Assembly: GCF_002295065.1 (NCBI RefSeq)
Contig: NZ_NSGG01000012.1
Location: forward strand, 62,001 to 126,000
Direction: 5' to 3'
Length of the DNA: 64,000 nucleotides
Source: Mesorhizobium sp. WSM3859
GTDB lineage: Bacteria; Pseudomonadota; Alphaproteobacteria; Rhizobiales; Rhizobiaceae
The translations under genes and the position numbers were made by a program. The notes beneath the pieces are model-generated. The model saw only the letters and a list, made by a program, of their open reading frames with translations, was not told the origin of the DNA and ran no database searches. Below are positions 42,349 through 50,223 of this stretch, one piece after another; the stretch's first letter is position 1, and the number at the start of each line of letters is the position of its first letter.

Positions 42349-43956
42349 ATGCGCTACGACTATGTGATTGCCGGCGGCGGCTCCGCCGGCTCGACGCTTG
42401 CCGCCAGGCTTTCCGAAGATCCGTCGAAGACGGTCTGTCTGCTCGAAGCCGGCGGCGCCGGCAAGGATCTCTTGATCCGCGCGCCGGCCGGCATCATCGC
42501 TTTGCTGCCCGGCCGGCCGAAGATCAACAATTGGGGCTTCCAGACAATACCGCAGGAAGGTCTCAACGGCCGCAGGGGCTATCAGCCGCGCGGCAAGGCG
42601 TTGGGCGGCTCAAGTGCCATCAACGCCATGCTCTACACGCGGGGCAACCGCCGCGACTATGATGAATGGGCCGAGCTCGGCTGCGACGGCTGGTCGTGGG
42701 ACGAGGTGCTGCCCTACTTCCGGCGCGCCGAAGGCAACCAGCGGGGCGCTGATGAACTGCATGGCGGCGACGGGCCGCTGAAGGTCTGCGAGCAGCAGGA
42801 GCCGCGCGCGATCTCCAGGGCCTTCGTCGAGGCCTGCGGCGAAAACCAGATCAGGCTGAACGACGATTTCAATGGGCCAGAGCAGGAAGGGGCCGGCCTC
42901 TACCAGGTGACGCAGTTCTGGGGCGAGCGCCGCAATGGCGAGCGCTGCTCGGCGGCGGCTGCCTATCTGCATCCGGCGATGAACCGGCCGAACCTCACTG
43001 TGGTCACCGGCGCGCATGCGACGGGGGTCGCGCTCAACGGCAAGCGCGCCAAGGGCGTGCGCTATCGTATCGGTAAAAGGGAAGACGTGGCGGAGGCCAA
43101 GCGCGAAGTCATCCTTTGCGGCGGGGCGTTCGGCTCGCCACAGCTGCTCCTGCTCTCGGGCGTCGGGCCGGCGGTCGAGCTCGCGGCGCACGGCATTCCG
43201 CTCGTCCACGAATTGCCGGGCGTCGGCAGGAATCTCCAGGACCATCTCGATTTCATCCTCGCCTGGAAGTCCAGGCAGACGGATCTGATGGGCATCGGCC
43301 TCCGTGGCATGCCGGGTCTGATCAGGCACATGCTGCGCTGGCGCAAGGACGGCACCGGAATGATCGCAACGCCCTATGCCGAAGGCGGCGCTTTCCTGAA
43401 ATCCGACCCGGCGATCGAGCGTCCCGACCTGCAACTGCATTTTTGCATCGCCATCGTCGACGACCACGGCCGCAAGCTGCATCTGGGCTATGGCTTTTCC
43501 TGCCATGTCTGTGTGCTTCGGCCGTATTCGCGCGGCGAGGTGGGTTTGAACAGCGCCGATCCGCTGGCGCCGCCGCGCATCGATCCGCGCTTCCTCGAGG
43601 ACGAGCGCGACGCCGACCTGCTGCTCAAGGGCGTGCGGATGATGCGCGCCATATTGGAGGCGCCGGCGCTGGCGAAATACCGCGCCAGGGAAATCTACAC
43701 CACCGGCGCGTCCAGCGATGCCGAGCTGATGGCGCATATCAGGGCGCGCGCCGACACGATCTACCACCCTGCCGGCACCTGCAAGATGGGCGTAGACGAC
43801 ATGGCCGTGGTCGACCCGCAGCTCAGGGTTCACGGGCTGGAGGGACTGCGTGTGGTCGATGCCTCGGTGATGCCGACCCTGATCGGCGGCAATACCAATG
43901 CGCCGACGATCATGATCGCCGAGAAGGCCGCGGATATGATCCGGGCCGCGGCCTGA
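42349..43956 (+). CDS. GMC-family FAD oxidoreductase (choline dehydrogenase-like)
   Basis: 535 residues. The FAD-binding motif YVIAGGGSAGSTLAARLSED is at the N-terminus, the first GMC signature is GKALGGSSAINAMLYTRGN near residue 85, the second is GAFGSPQLLLLSGVGP near 262, and the active-site His region near the C-terminus is YHPAGTCKMG with the closing GGNTNAPTIMIAEKAAD. It oxidises an alcohol with FAD. BetA is the best known relative, but no betaine genes are nearby, so the substrate is open. GGGAGGGAACC precedes the ATG. Confidence 0.93.
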   Translation: MRYDYVIAGGGSAGSTLAARLSEDPSKTVCLLEAGGAGKDLLIRAPAGIIALLPGRPKINNWGFQTIPQEGLNGRRGYQPRGKALGGSSAINAMLYTRGNRRDYDEWAELGCDGWSWDEVLPYFRRAEGNQRGADELHGGDGPLKVCEQQEPRAISRAFVEACGENQIRLNDDFNGPEQEGAGLYQVTQFWGERRNGERCSAAAAYLHPAMNRPNLTVVTGAHATGVALNGKRAKGVRYRIGKREDVAEAKREVILCGGAFGSPQLLLLSGVGPAVELAAHGIPLVHELPGVGRNLQDHLDFILAWKSRQTDLMGIGLRGMPGLIRHMLRWRKDGTGMIATPYAEGGAFLKSDPAIERPDLQLHFCIAIVDDHGRKLHLGYGFSCHVCVLRPYSRGEVGLNSADPLAPPRIDPRFLEDERDADLLLKGVRMMRAILEAPALAKYRAREIYTTGASSDAELMAHIRARADTIYHPAGTCKMGVDDMAVVDPQLRVHGLEGLRVVDASVMPTLIGGNTNAPTIMIAEKAADMIRAAA

Positions 43957-43967
43957 ATGGCGGGTCT

Positions 43968-43978
43968 TGGTCGGACCA
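43968..43978. promoter_or_regulatory. FadR/GntR-type operator candidate 1
   Basis: TGGTCGGACCA, a perfect 5-1-5 palindrome shortly after the GMC gene. The TGGTC...GACCA form is typical of FCD-type GntR regulators. Confidence 0.5.
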
Positions 43979-44045
43979 GCCTCTTTCGGTTCTGTCACCG
44001 GGATGTCGCCTTTGCCCGCCCGCCACCAATAGGATCGAATCCATC

Positions 44046-44056
44046 TGGTCAGACCA
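44046..44056. promoter_or_regulatory. FadR/GntR-type operator candidate 2
   Basis: TGGTCAGACCA, perfect 5-1-5 palindrome 78 bases after the first and about 100 bases before the DJ-1/PfpI gene. Two matched sites in a 197-base gap are unlikely to be chance. Confidence 0.55.
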
Positions 44057-44153
44057 ATTCGGCGATTTGCGCTTCCCCTTTTGCCGCCCTCACCTTAGGA
44101 TAGGGTTGTTATTTTGCGCCCCGAAATAAATGCCAGCTAAAGGAGGAAACGGC

Positions 44154-44774
44154 ATGGCAGGCAAGAAGATATTGATGCTCGTTGGCGAGTTCAGCGAGGA
44201 GTACGAGATTTTCGTCTTTGAACAGGCCATGCACGCGGTGGGTCATACCGTCCATGTCGTCTGCCCTGACAAGAAGGCGGGCGACGTGCTCAAGACCTCA
44301 TTGCACGACTTCGAGGGCCATCAGACCTATACCGAAAAACTCGGCCACGATTACATCCTCAACAAGGCCTTCGCCGAGGTGAACCCCGCCGACTATGACG
44401 CGGTCTACGCCGCGGGCGGGCGCGGACCGGAATATATCCGCATCGACAAGCGCGTGCAGGCGCTGGTCAGGCATTTCCATGAGGTCGGCAAGCCGATCTT
44501 CACCATTTGCCACGGCGTGCAGATCCTGATCGCTGTCGACGGCGTGGTGCGCGGCAAGGAAGTGGCGGCGCTGCATTATTGCGAGCCGGAAGTGACGCTT
44601 GCCGGCGGCACCTATATTGACGTCGCGCCGACCGGCGCGCATGTCGACGGCAATCTGGTTTCGGCGAAAGGCTGGCCTGGCCTTGCAGCCTTCATGCGGG
44701 AATGCCTGAAGGTGCTCGGCACCGAGATTCGCCACGGCGAAGCGCTGATGCGTGAGGACCGAAAGGCGGCCTAA
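44154..44774 (+). CDS. DJ-1/PfpI family protein
   Basis: 206 residues with the nucleophile elbow FTICHGVQIL (Cys about 123) and the opening KKILMLVGEFSEEYEIFVFEQAM. The nearby acidic residue in GEFSEEYE may act with the Cys. Members include glyoxalases, chaperone-like and stress proteins. AAAGGAGGAAAC is a very strong ribosome site. The two TGGTC/GACCA palindromes upstream suggest metabolic control. Confidence 0.9.
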   Translation: MAGKKILMLVGEFSEEYEIFVFEQAMHAVGHTVHVVCPDKKAGDVLKTSLHDFEGHQTYTEKLGHDYILNKAFAEVNPADYDAVYAAGGRGPEYIRIDKRVQALVRHFHEVGKPIFTICHGVQILIAVDGVVRGKEVAALHYCEPEVTLAGGTYIDVAPTGAHVDGNLVSAKGWPGLAAFMRECLKVLGTEIRHGEALMREDRKAA

Positions 44775-44787
44775 ACTTGTTCTTTGC

Positions 44788-44831
44788 GCAATTCCGGACG
44801 GAAAACCGCTACACACTTTTCCTGGAATTGC
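44788..44831. repeat. REP-like palindrome with GAAAACCGCTACACACTTTT core
   Basis: GCAATTCC (44788-44795) and GGAATTGC (44824-44831) enclose a core almost the same as that of the element at 17408-17456 (CCGCTCCACACTTT). Confidence 0.6.
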
Positions 44832-44849
44832 TCTAACCGCGGCGCGCGG

Positions 44850-45050
44850 CTATTGACGCCGCTCGCCGCCTGCTTTCCTGGCATCGACCCCGTCCAGGCG
44901 GTCAAGCAGGTCGCTCAGCCGCCGGGGCACCTCTTTTTCCAGGCGAAATGCCGGCAAGGTACGCAGAAAGCGCTTTGTCGCTTCGCTGCCTGCCTGCCGC
45001 CTGATATCGTTGGCCAATTCGGCGCGCCGGTTGCCGTTGTTGCCGTTCAT
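44850..45050 (-). CDS. Small conserved-looking protein of unknown function
   Basis: 66 residues beginning MNGNNGNRRAELANDIRRQ and containing SEATKRFLRTLPAFRLEKE and PRRLSDLLDRLDG, which reads like a compact helical protein with normal residue balance. A weak AGGA lies upstream of the ATG at 45050. Longer frames upstream are Arg/Pro/Ser-rich and look non-coding. I do not know its function. The rest of 44775-45268 holds a REP element and the grpE promoter. Confidence 0.5.
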   Translation of the reverse strand: MNGNNGNRRAELANDIRRQAGSEATKRFLRTLPAFRLEKEVPRRLSDLLDRLDGVDARKAGGERRQ

Positions 45051-45198
45051 CGTCCCAAAATCCTGTGTCGGCTTCGAAACTCCTCCAGCCCGTTTATGGT
45101 TCCCGCAACGGCATTCGAGGGCAAGCAAAGCTGCGTGATACGGTAAAATTTGAATTAATTTGGAATGATGGCTCGACATCCGCCGCGAGCGCTTACCC

Positions 45199-45227
45199 CT
45201 TGATTTTTGGCCTCCAAACCTCGATAT
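45199..45227 (+). promoter_or_regulatory. Predicted grpE promoter
   Basis: CTTGAT at 45199-45204, 17-base spacer, CGATAT at 45222-45227, each five of six bases of the alphaproteobacterial housekeeping consensus CTTGAC/CTATAT. The transcript would start near 45234, 35 bases before the ATG. Confidence 0.55.
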
Positions 45228-45268
45228 CGGGCGCAAATCCAGACCAATCCGAATGACGGGAAACGGCG

Positions 45269-45901
45269 ATGAGCGACCAGGCAAAAGACGAACGCACGCC
45301 CGAAGATATGGAAGCCACCCAGGCTTCCGGCGAGCGTGCGGAAGGTGGCGTCGACGGCGACTATGAGGCGCTTGTACGGCTGCTGAAGGAAAACGAGGAA
45401 CTGAAGGACCGGGCGCTGCGCGTCGCGGCCGAAATGGAGAATTTGCGGCGGCGCACCGCGCGCGACGTGCATGACGCGCGCACTTATGCGGTGGCCAATT
45501 TCGCACGTGACATGCTGTCGGTGTCGGACAATCTGCGCCGCGCGCTCGATGCCATTCCGGCCGAGGCCAAGGCCTCCGGCGATGCCGGCTTCAAGGCGCT
45601 TATCGAGGGTGTCGATCTTACCGAGCGCGCCATGCTTTCCGCACTGGAGCGCCATGGCGTGAAGAAACTCTCGCCCGAGGGCGAGAAGTTCGATCCGAAC
45701 TTCCACCAGGCGATGTTCGAAGTGCCCAACCCGGAGGTCCCGGCCGGCACCGTCGTCCAGGTGGTGCAGCCCGGCTATTCGATCGGCGAGCGCGTGCTGC
45801 GGCCGGCGATGGTCGGTGTCGCCAAGGGTGGCCCGAAGGCAACCGCCGAAGCGAAGGTCGAGCCCGGCCCGGTGAACGAGCAGGCCGAGAAGGATGCGTG
45901 A
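45269..45901 (+). CDS. grpE: Nucleotide exchange factor GrpE
   Basis: 210 residues. A charged, flexible N-terminus is followed by a long coiled-coil helix (ALVRLLKENEELKDRALRVAAEMENLRRRTARDVHDA) and the beta domain with GVKKLSPEGEKFDPNFHQAMFEVPNPEVPAGTVVQVVQPGYSIGERVLRPAMVGVAKG, the GrpE signature. It releases ADP from DnaK in the heat-shock cycle. The hrcA gene that often precedes grpE is not found upstream here. Confidence 0.95.
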   Translation: MSDQAKDERTPEDMEATQASGERAEGGVDGDYEALVRLLKENEELKDRALRVAAEMENLRRRTARDVHDARTYAVANFARDMLSVSDNLRRALDAIPAEAKASGDAGFKALIEGVDLTERAMLSALERHGVKKLSPEGEKFDPNFHQAMFEVPNPEVPAGTVVQVVQPGYSIGERVLRPAMVGVAKGGPKATAEAKVEPGPVNEQAEKDA

Positions 45902-45903
45902 GA

Positions 45904-46027
45904 GTGAGTAGCGAATAGTGAGTAGCGAATAGTGAGTAGTGAGTAGTGAGTAGCGAATAGGGAAGCTGGCTATCAACGGCTCGGCTTCGTGGTATTCACT
46001 ACTCACTATTCGCTACTCACTACTCGC
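45904..46027. repeat. Heptamer repeat arrays, forward then inverted, upstream of the TRIC gene
   Basis: Eight tandem 7-bp units (GTGAGTA or GCGAATA) at 45904-45959, then a 33-base spacer, then five units of the reverse complement (TATTCAC, TACTCAC, TATTCGC, TACTCGC) at 45993-46027. The two arrays can pair into a long hairpin. It begins directly after the grpE stop and ends 6 bases before the next ATG. Confidence 0.9.
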
Positions 46028-46033
46028 TCAACC

Positions 46034-46666
46034 ATGAATCCCATCGCCTTGCTCGACTACGCCGGCGTCGCCGTCTTCGCGGCGACGGGCGCGCTTGCCG
46101 CATCGCGCAAGCAGCTCGACATTATCGGCTTCCTGTTCCTGGCCAGCATCACCGGCATCGGCGGCGGGACGCTGCGCGACGTCATCCTCAACCTGCCCGT
46201 ATTCTGGGTCGCCAACAGCGGCTATGTGCTGATCTGCGCCGTCGTCGCGGTGCTGGTCTTCTTCAGCGCCCACCGGTTCGAATCCCGCTACAAGCTGCTG
46301 CTCTGGCTGGATGCCATCGGGCTTGCCGCGTTCTCGGTGATGGGCGCGGCAAAGGGGCTGGCGATCACCGGTTCGCCGGTCGTTTCGGTCATCATGGGCG
46401 TGCTGACGGCGACCTTCGGCGGCATATTGCGCGACCTGCTTGCCGGCGAACCCTCGGTGCTGCTCAGGCCTGAAATCTATGTCACGGCCGCCCTTGCCGG
46501 CGCCGCCATTTTCACAATTGGCGATATTGCCGGCCTGCCGGCGCTGGCGTCCAGCCTGCTCGGCTTCGCGGCCGCATTCGTCGTGCGCGGCGGGGCGCTC
46601 AGGTTCGGCTGGTCGTTTCCGGCTTACAAGAGCCGGCCGGGGCGAAGGCCGGAAGACATCCCGTGA
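46034..46666 (+). CDS. TRIC-family trimeric intracellular cation channel protein (UPF0126/YadS type)
   Basis: 210 residues with about seven membrane spans in two repeated halves: LDYAGVAVFAATGALAASRKQLDIIGFLFLASITGIGGGTLRDVIL and LLWLDAIGLAAFSVMGAAKGL ... MGVLTATFGGILRDLLAGEPSVLL. The GGGxLRD motif in each half is the family mark. Prokaryotic TRIC proteins conduct K+ or act on small substrates such as glycine. The ATG at 46034 has no visible ribosome-binding site because the heptamer array occupies its upstream region. Confidence 0.9.
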   Translation: MNPIALLDYAGVAVFAATGALAASRKQLDIIGFLFLASITGIGGGTLRDVILNLPVFWVANSGYVLICAVVAVLVFFSAHRFESRYKLLLWLDAIGLAAFSVMGAAKGLAITGSPVVSVIMGVLTATFGGILRDLLAGEPSVLLRPEIYVTAALAGAAIFTIGDIAGLPALASSLLGFAAAFVVRGGALRFGWSFPAYKSRPGRRPEDIP

Positions 46667-46751
46667 GCGAATAGCGAATAGGGAGTAGCGAATAGAGATC
46701 ACCCGAGATAGCGCTCTATTCGCTATTCGCTATTCGCTATTCGCTATTCGC
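46667..46751. repeat. Heptamer repeat arrays downstream of the TRIC gene
   Basis: Four forward units (GCGAATA, GCGAATA, GGGAGTA, GCGAATA) at 46667-46694 and five inverted TATTCGC units at 46717-46751. The first begins directly after the TRIC stop codon and the last touches the olsB stop codon (46751-46753). Same repeat type as 45904-46027. Confidence 0.9.
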
Positions 46752-47638
46752 TAGGCCGCGAAGCGCTGCCCTTCGCCGCCATAATAATTGACGTAGCGGG
46801 CGCCGATCTCCTTGACCGGCATGACGACGAACACGTCGACGGTCGAGAATTCGTGGTCGATCACGCAGCCGTCGCCGATGCGGGCGCCGACGCGCAGGTA
46901 ACCCTTGACCAGCGGCGGCATGGCGGCGATCGCCGCCTTGGTGTTCACCGCTTCGATCGGCATCAGGTCCATCGAGCAATAGCGTCCCGGAACCGCGCGG
47001 ACATCCCAGGCGGAGTTGGTGCGACAATGATGGGCGAGGTAGGTCAGCGCCTCGGCATGCGCCGCCGGCACGATGCCGTGGAAAGAGGCGCAGCCGGTCA
47101 TCACGCCGATGTTGTAGTGATTGATGTAGGCCCAGATGCCTTGCCAGAGCGCCTCGATGGTGCGCTTGGAGCGGTATTCGGGCAGAACACAGGAGCGGCC
47201 GAGCTCGAGGAAGCGCTGGCCGGGGTGGCGCGCGATCAGCTTGGTGAGCTCGAACTCGCCCTCGGAATAGAAGCCGCCGGCGGTCGCGGCTATCTCCTGC
47301 CGCAGCAGGCGATAGGTGCCGACGATGCGGCGATGCTCGGGACCTGGAAGGGACGTGTCCAACACGAGAAGGTGATCGCAGAGCGGGTCGAAACGGTCAG
47401 CATCGCGCCGGTCCTGCGCCTGGAACAGGTCCTTCCTCGCGCCAAGCTCGTCATAAAATACCCGATAGCGGACTTCCTGGGCGGCGGCGATCTCAGCCTC
47501 GTTGCGGGCGAGCCGCACTTCGAGGTTGCCGATCCGGCCCAGCGGAGCACCGCTTGCGACGGCATCGGCGGTACGGGCGGCGAGCAGGGCGCCGCCGGCA
47601 TTCGGCCGAGTGTCACATTCAGGCATAACTGTATGCAC
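46751..47638 (-). CDS. olsB: Ornithine N-acyltransferase of ornithine-lipid synthesis
   Basis: 295 residues of the GNAT-like OlsB family: LEVRLARNEAEIAAAQEVRYRVFYDELGA near residue 40, DRFDPLCDHLLVLD, FELTKLIARHPGQRFLELGRSCVLPEYRSKRTIEALWQGIW, and MPPLVKGYLRVGARIGDGCVIDHEF. It adds a 3-hydroxyacyl group from acyl carrier protein to ornithine, giving lyso-ornithine lipid. The start is a GTG at 47638 with AAGGAG upstream. A Pho box lies 52-69 bases upstream, matching the role of ornithine lipids as phosphorus-free membrane lipids. Confidence 0.93.
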   Translation of the reverse strand: MHTVMPECDTRPNAGGALLAARTADAVASGAPLGRIGNLEVRLARNEAEIAAAQEVRYRVFYDELGARKDLFQAQDRRDADRFDPLCDHLLVLDTSLPGPEHRRIVGTYRLLRQEIAATAGGFYSEGEFELTKLIARHPGQRFLELGRSCVLPEYRSKRTIEALWQGIWAYINHYNIGVMTGCASFHGIVPAAHAEALTYLAHHCRTNSAWDVRAVPGRYCSMDLMPIEAVNTKAAIAAMPPLVKGYLRVGARIGDGCVIDHEFSTVDVFVVMPVKEIGARYVNYYGGEGQRFAA

Positions 47639-47689
47639 GAGTGATTCTCCTTCGAGCCATCCCTCTTGGCACGGGGATACGGTGTAGGT

Positions 47690-47707
47690 GCAACAGGATT
47701 GTGACAG
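47690..47707 (-). promoter_or_regulatory. Pho box upstream of olsB
   Basis: On the minus strand CTGTCACAATCCTGTTGC: a perfect CTGTCAC half-site, a 4-base spacer and a second half with five of seven matches. This is the direct-repeat PhoB site form and would turn the gene on under phosphate starvation. Confidence 0.75.
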
Positions 47708-47821
47708 TACCGTGATACGAGGTGGCGGGCAATACTTTGTCGGCTGGACAATACCCTCAACCGGCTATCTTACGGTCGCGAAAGCCAGGCAATGCACGGC
47801 TTTCAAGGCTTCAAAATTTCG

Positions 47822-50101
47822 TCAGGCGGCGACCTGGCCCTCGACCGCCTGAACGAGCGCGTCCGGGTCGAGCGGCTTGGTCACGAAACCGCTGGCGCCA
47901 TGGGCGAGCACGGCATGCCGGGTCTTTTCCTGGCTGTCGGCCGAAAGCACCATGATCGGGATCGGCGGCATGGCCAGGGACTCTTCATGGCGGCGGATGG
48001 CGGCGATCGCATCCAGGCCGTCCATGACAGGCATATGCAGGTCCATCAGAACCACATCGAAGCGGAACTTGAGGCCGGCCTCGGTAACGGCGTCGACCGC
48101 GGCCTTGCCGTTGCCGACAACCTTGACGCGATGCCCTGCCTTGAGCAGCGTGGCGCGGGCGAGCATGGCGTTGATGTCATTGTCCTCGGCGATCAGCACT
48201 GACAGGCCCTGGTCGCGCCTGCGCACCGAGGTGGCGCCGCGCGGCTCCGGCCGCGGCTGGGTGAGTGGGGAGCCATGGCTGGTCAACAGCACCCGCAAAA
48301 GCGTCTCGCCGCGCACGGGCCTCGCGAGGAAGGTGGCGTAGCCGTTGGCGCGGAATTCACCGAGCATGCCTCGGTCCGTGGGCGCGATCAGGGTGATGGC
48401 TTCACAATCGGCAAAGCCTGAGTCGCGCATCCGCTTGAGCAATCTGCCATCACTGTTTTCGAGCGCCGCGTCGATCAGCAACACGTTGCAGCCGGCAGCG
48501 AACGGAGCGGCCTGGCCTGGCGTCGCCGCAACCTCGACAATGCCGCCATGGGCTCTGATGGCGCGGGCGATGGCATCGGCCTCGATGGTGTTCTTCGAAA
48601 CGATCACCGCCCGCCGGTCGGCAAGGATGTTCTGCCGGTGCGGCGGCGGCTCGGTCGCCGCGACCGCCGGGATCTCGAGGAAGAATTCCGATCCTTCACC
48701 GAGCCGGCTCGAAACGGAGATCGTGCCGCCCATCGCCGTCACCAGCCGCTTCGAGATGGCAAGGCCGAGGCCGGCGCCGCCATGCACCCTGGTCGAGGTG
48801 CCGTCGGATTGCTCGAACTCCTCGAAGATACGCTCCATGTCCTCTTCACGCAGTCCGGGGCCGGTGTCGGCGACGGTGAAGCAGATGCAGTCGCTGGTTT
48901 CGGTGCGGGCGCGCGCCACGGTAAGCAGCACGCCGCCCGTATCGGTGAACTTGACCGCGTTGCCGATGAGGTTGAGCAGCACCTGGCGCAGGCGGCCGGG
49001 GTCTGCGGTGATCATCTGCGGCACATCGGGTTCGACATAGCAGCCGAGACCGATATTCTTGGCAAAGGCCTTCGCGGCCAGAAGTTCGATGATGTTGTCG
49101 GCGATTTCACGCAGCGAAGTCGGCTGAGGCTCGGGCTCGAAGCGGCCAGCCTCGATCTTGGAATAGTCGAGCAGGTCCTCGATAAGCGCGAGCAGCGCGC
49201 TGGCCGAGGTGGAAACAGCGCCGACATAGGTCCGCTGTTCCGGCGACAGGTCGGTGTCGGCAAGCAGCTTCGCCATGCCCATGATGCCGTTCATCGGCGT
49301 GCGGATCTCGTGGCTGACCGTGGCGAGGAAGCGCGACTTGGCTTGGCTCGCATATTCGGCCCGCTCGCGCGCGGTGATCAGCGAGGATTCGGCGCGCTTG
49401 CGGGCGGTGATGTCGCGGGCGATCGCCCGGTGCGAGACGGCGCCGGTGTCCTTGTCGCGCACCGACAATTCGATCCAGGAGAACCAACGCGGCCCGTTCG
49501 GCGTGCGGATCGCGACATCGGTGGAGCTCAGGCATTCATGGTCGGAGAAGGCGGCGTCGGGAACGATGCCGACGTCGATGCCAAGCTCGGACAGGGTCTT
49601 GCCGGCGAGATTGCGAGGGTCGATCTCGACAAGCGAGGCAAAGACGCTGTTGGCATAGACGATATGGCCGTCGCGATCGCGATGGACGACGAGGTCGCCG
49701 AGCGCGTCGATCAGGCCGCGGAAGCGTTCCTCGCTCTCTTGCATCTCCCACATGCGGTCGGCGAGGGTCTCGATCTCGGCGCGGCTGCGTGCGGCGGTCT
49801 CGTCGAGAAGTGCCGCGGTGCGCCGCTCGTCGCGGCGGCTGCGCAGGTGCATGGCAAGGCCGGCGAAGGCCGCGGCGGCGAGCCCGATGGTGACGATGAT
49901 AGGCGCCCCGGTGAGACGCGCCAGCCCCGCCAGGACGACGATGGCGACGATCGTCAGGAAGGGCAGGCCTTCGTGGCTGGCGGCAGGCAAGTCGGGAGCC
50001 AGCGGCGGCGCGACAAGCACCTGCCGCTTCGGCGCATCGGGGATGAGCCTGTCAGCGCCCGCGGCTTTGCTGTCCTGCCTGATGTGGGAGTCCGCGACCA
50101 T
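47822..50101 (-). CDS. Hybrid sensor histidine kinase with PAS domain and two receiver-like domains
   Basis: 759 residues. Two hydrophobic segments (about 47-85) anchor it in the membrane; a PAS domain (about 122-235) senses the signal; the HisKA phospho-acceptor is in SRFLATVSHEIRTPMNGIMG (His264); the ATPase domain has LLNLIGNAVKFTD and DTGPGLREEDMERIFEEFEQ. A first receiver-like segment (about 512-620) lacks the acidic pair at its start and is degenerate. The last domain (about 640-755) is an intact receiver (IAEDNDIN, VVLMDLHMPVMDG, TKPLD). Signal and partner are unknown. No response regulator gene is next to it. Confidence 0.92.
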   Translation of the reverse strand: MVADSHIRQDSKAAGADRLIPDAPKRQVLVAPPLAPDLPAASHEGLPFLTIVAIVVLAGLARLTGAPIIVTIGLAAAAFAGLAMHLRSRRDERRTAALLDETAARSRAEIETLADRMWEMQESEERFRGLIDALGDLVVHRDRDGHIVYANSVFASLVEIDPRNLAGKTLSELGIDVGIVPDAAFSDHECLSSTDVAIRTPNGPRWFSWIELSVRDKDTGAVSHRAIARDITARKRAESSLITARERAEYASQAKSRFLATVSHEIRTPMNGIMGMAKLLADTDLSPEQRTYVGAVSTSASALLALIEDLLDYSKIEAGRFEPEPQPTSLREIADNIIELLAAKAFAKNIGLGCYVEPDVPQMITADPGRLRQVLLNLIGNAVKFTDTGGVLLTVARARTETSDCICFTVADTGPGLREEDMERIFEEFEQSDGTSTRVHGGAGLGLAISKRLVTAMGGTISVSSRLGEGSEFFLEIPAVAATEPPPHRQNILADRRAVIVSKNTIEADAIARAIRAHGGIVEVAATPGQAAPFAAGCNVLLIDAALENSDGRLLKRMRDSGFADCEAITLIAPTDRGMLGEFRANGYATFLARPVRGETLLRVLLTSHGSPLTQPRPEPRGATSVRRRDQGLSVLIAEDNDINAMLARATLLKAGHRVKVVGNGKAAVDAVTEAGLKFRFDVVLMDLHMPVMDGLDAIAAIRRHEESLAMPPIPIMVLSADSQEKTRHAVLAHGASGFVTKPLDPDALVQAVEGQVAA

Positions 50102-50223
50102 GCGCGGACCATGCCAGACAGAAATTATGGAAGACTGGGGCGGATCGTTCGAATTTTAGCGATTGCCCGGATTCCGGCCGCCCGCATGCGCGGGCGAACG
50201 GGACTTTTTGCGGGGCCTGCCGG

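Noticed and set aside
47780..47804. GAAAGCC/GGCTTTC inverted repeat after the kinase gene
   Set aside because: Seven-bp stem with an 11-base loop and no T-run on either strand; not enough for a terminator call.
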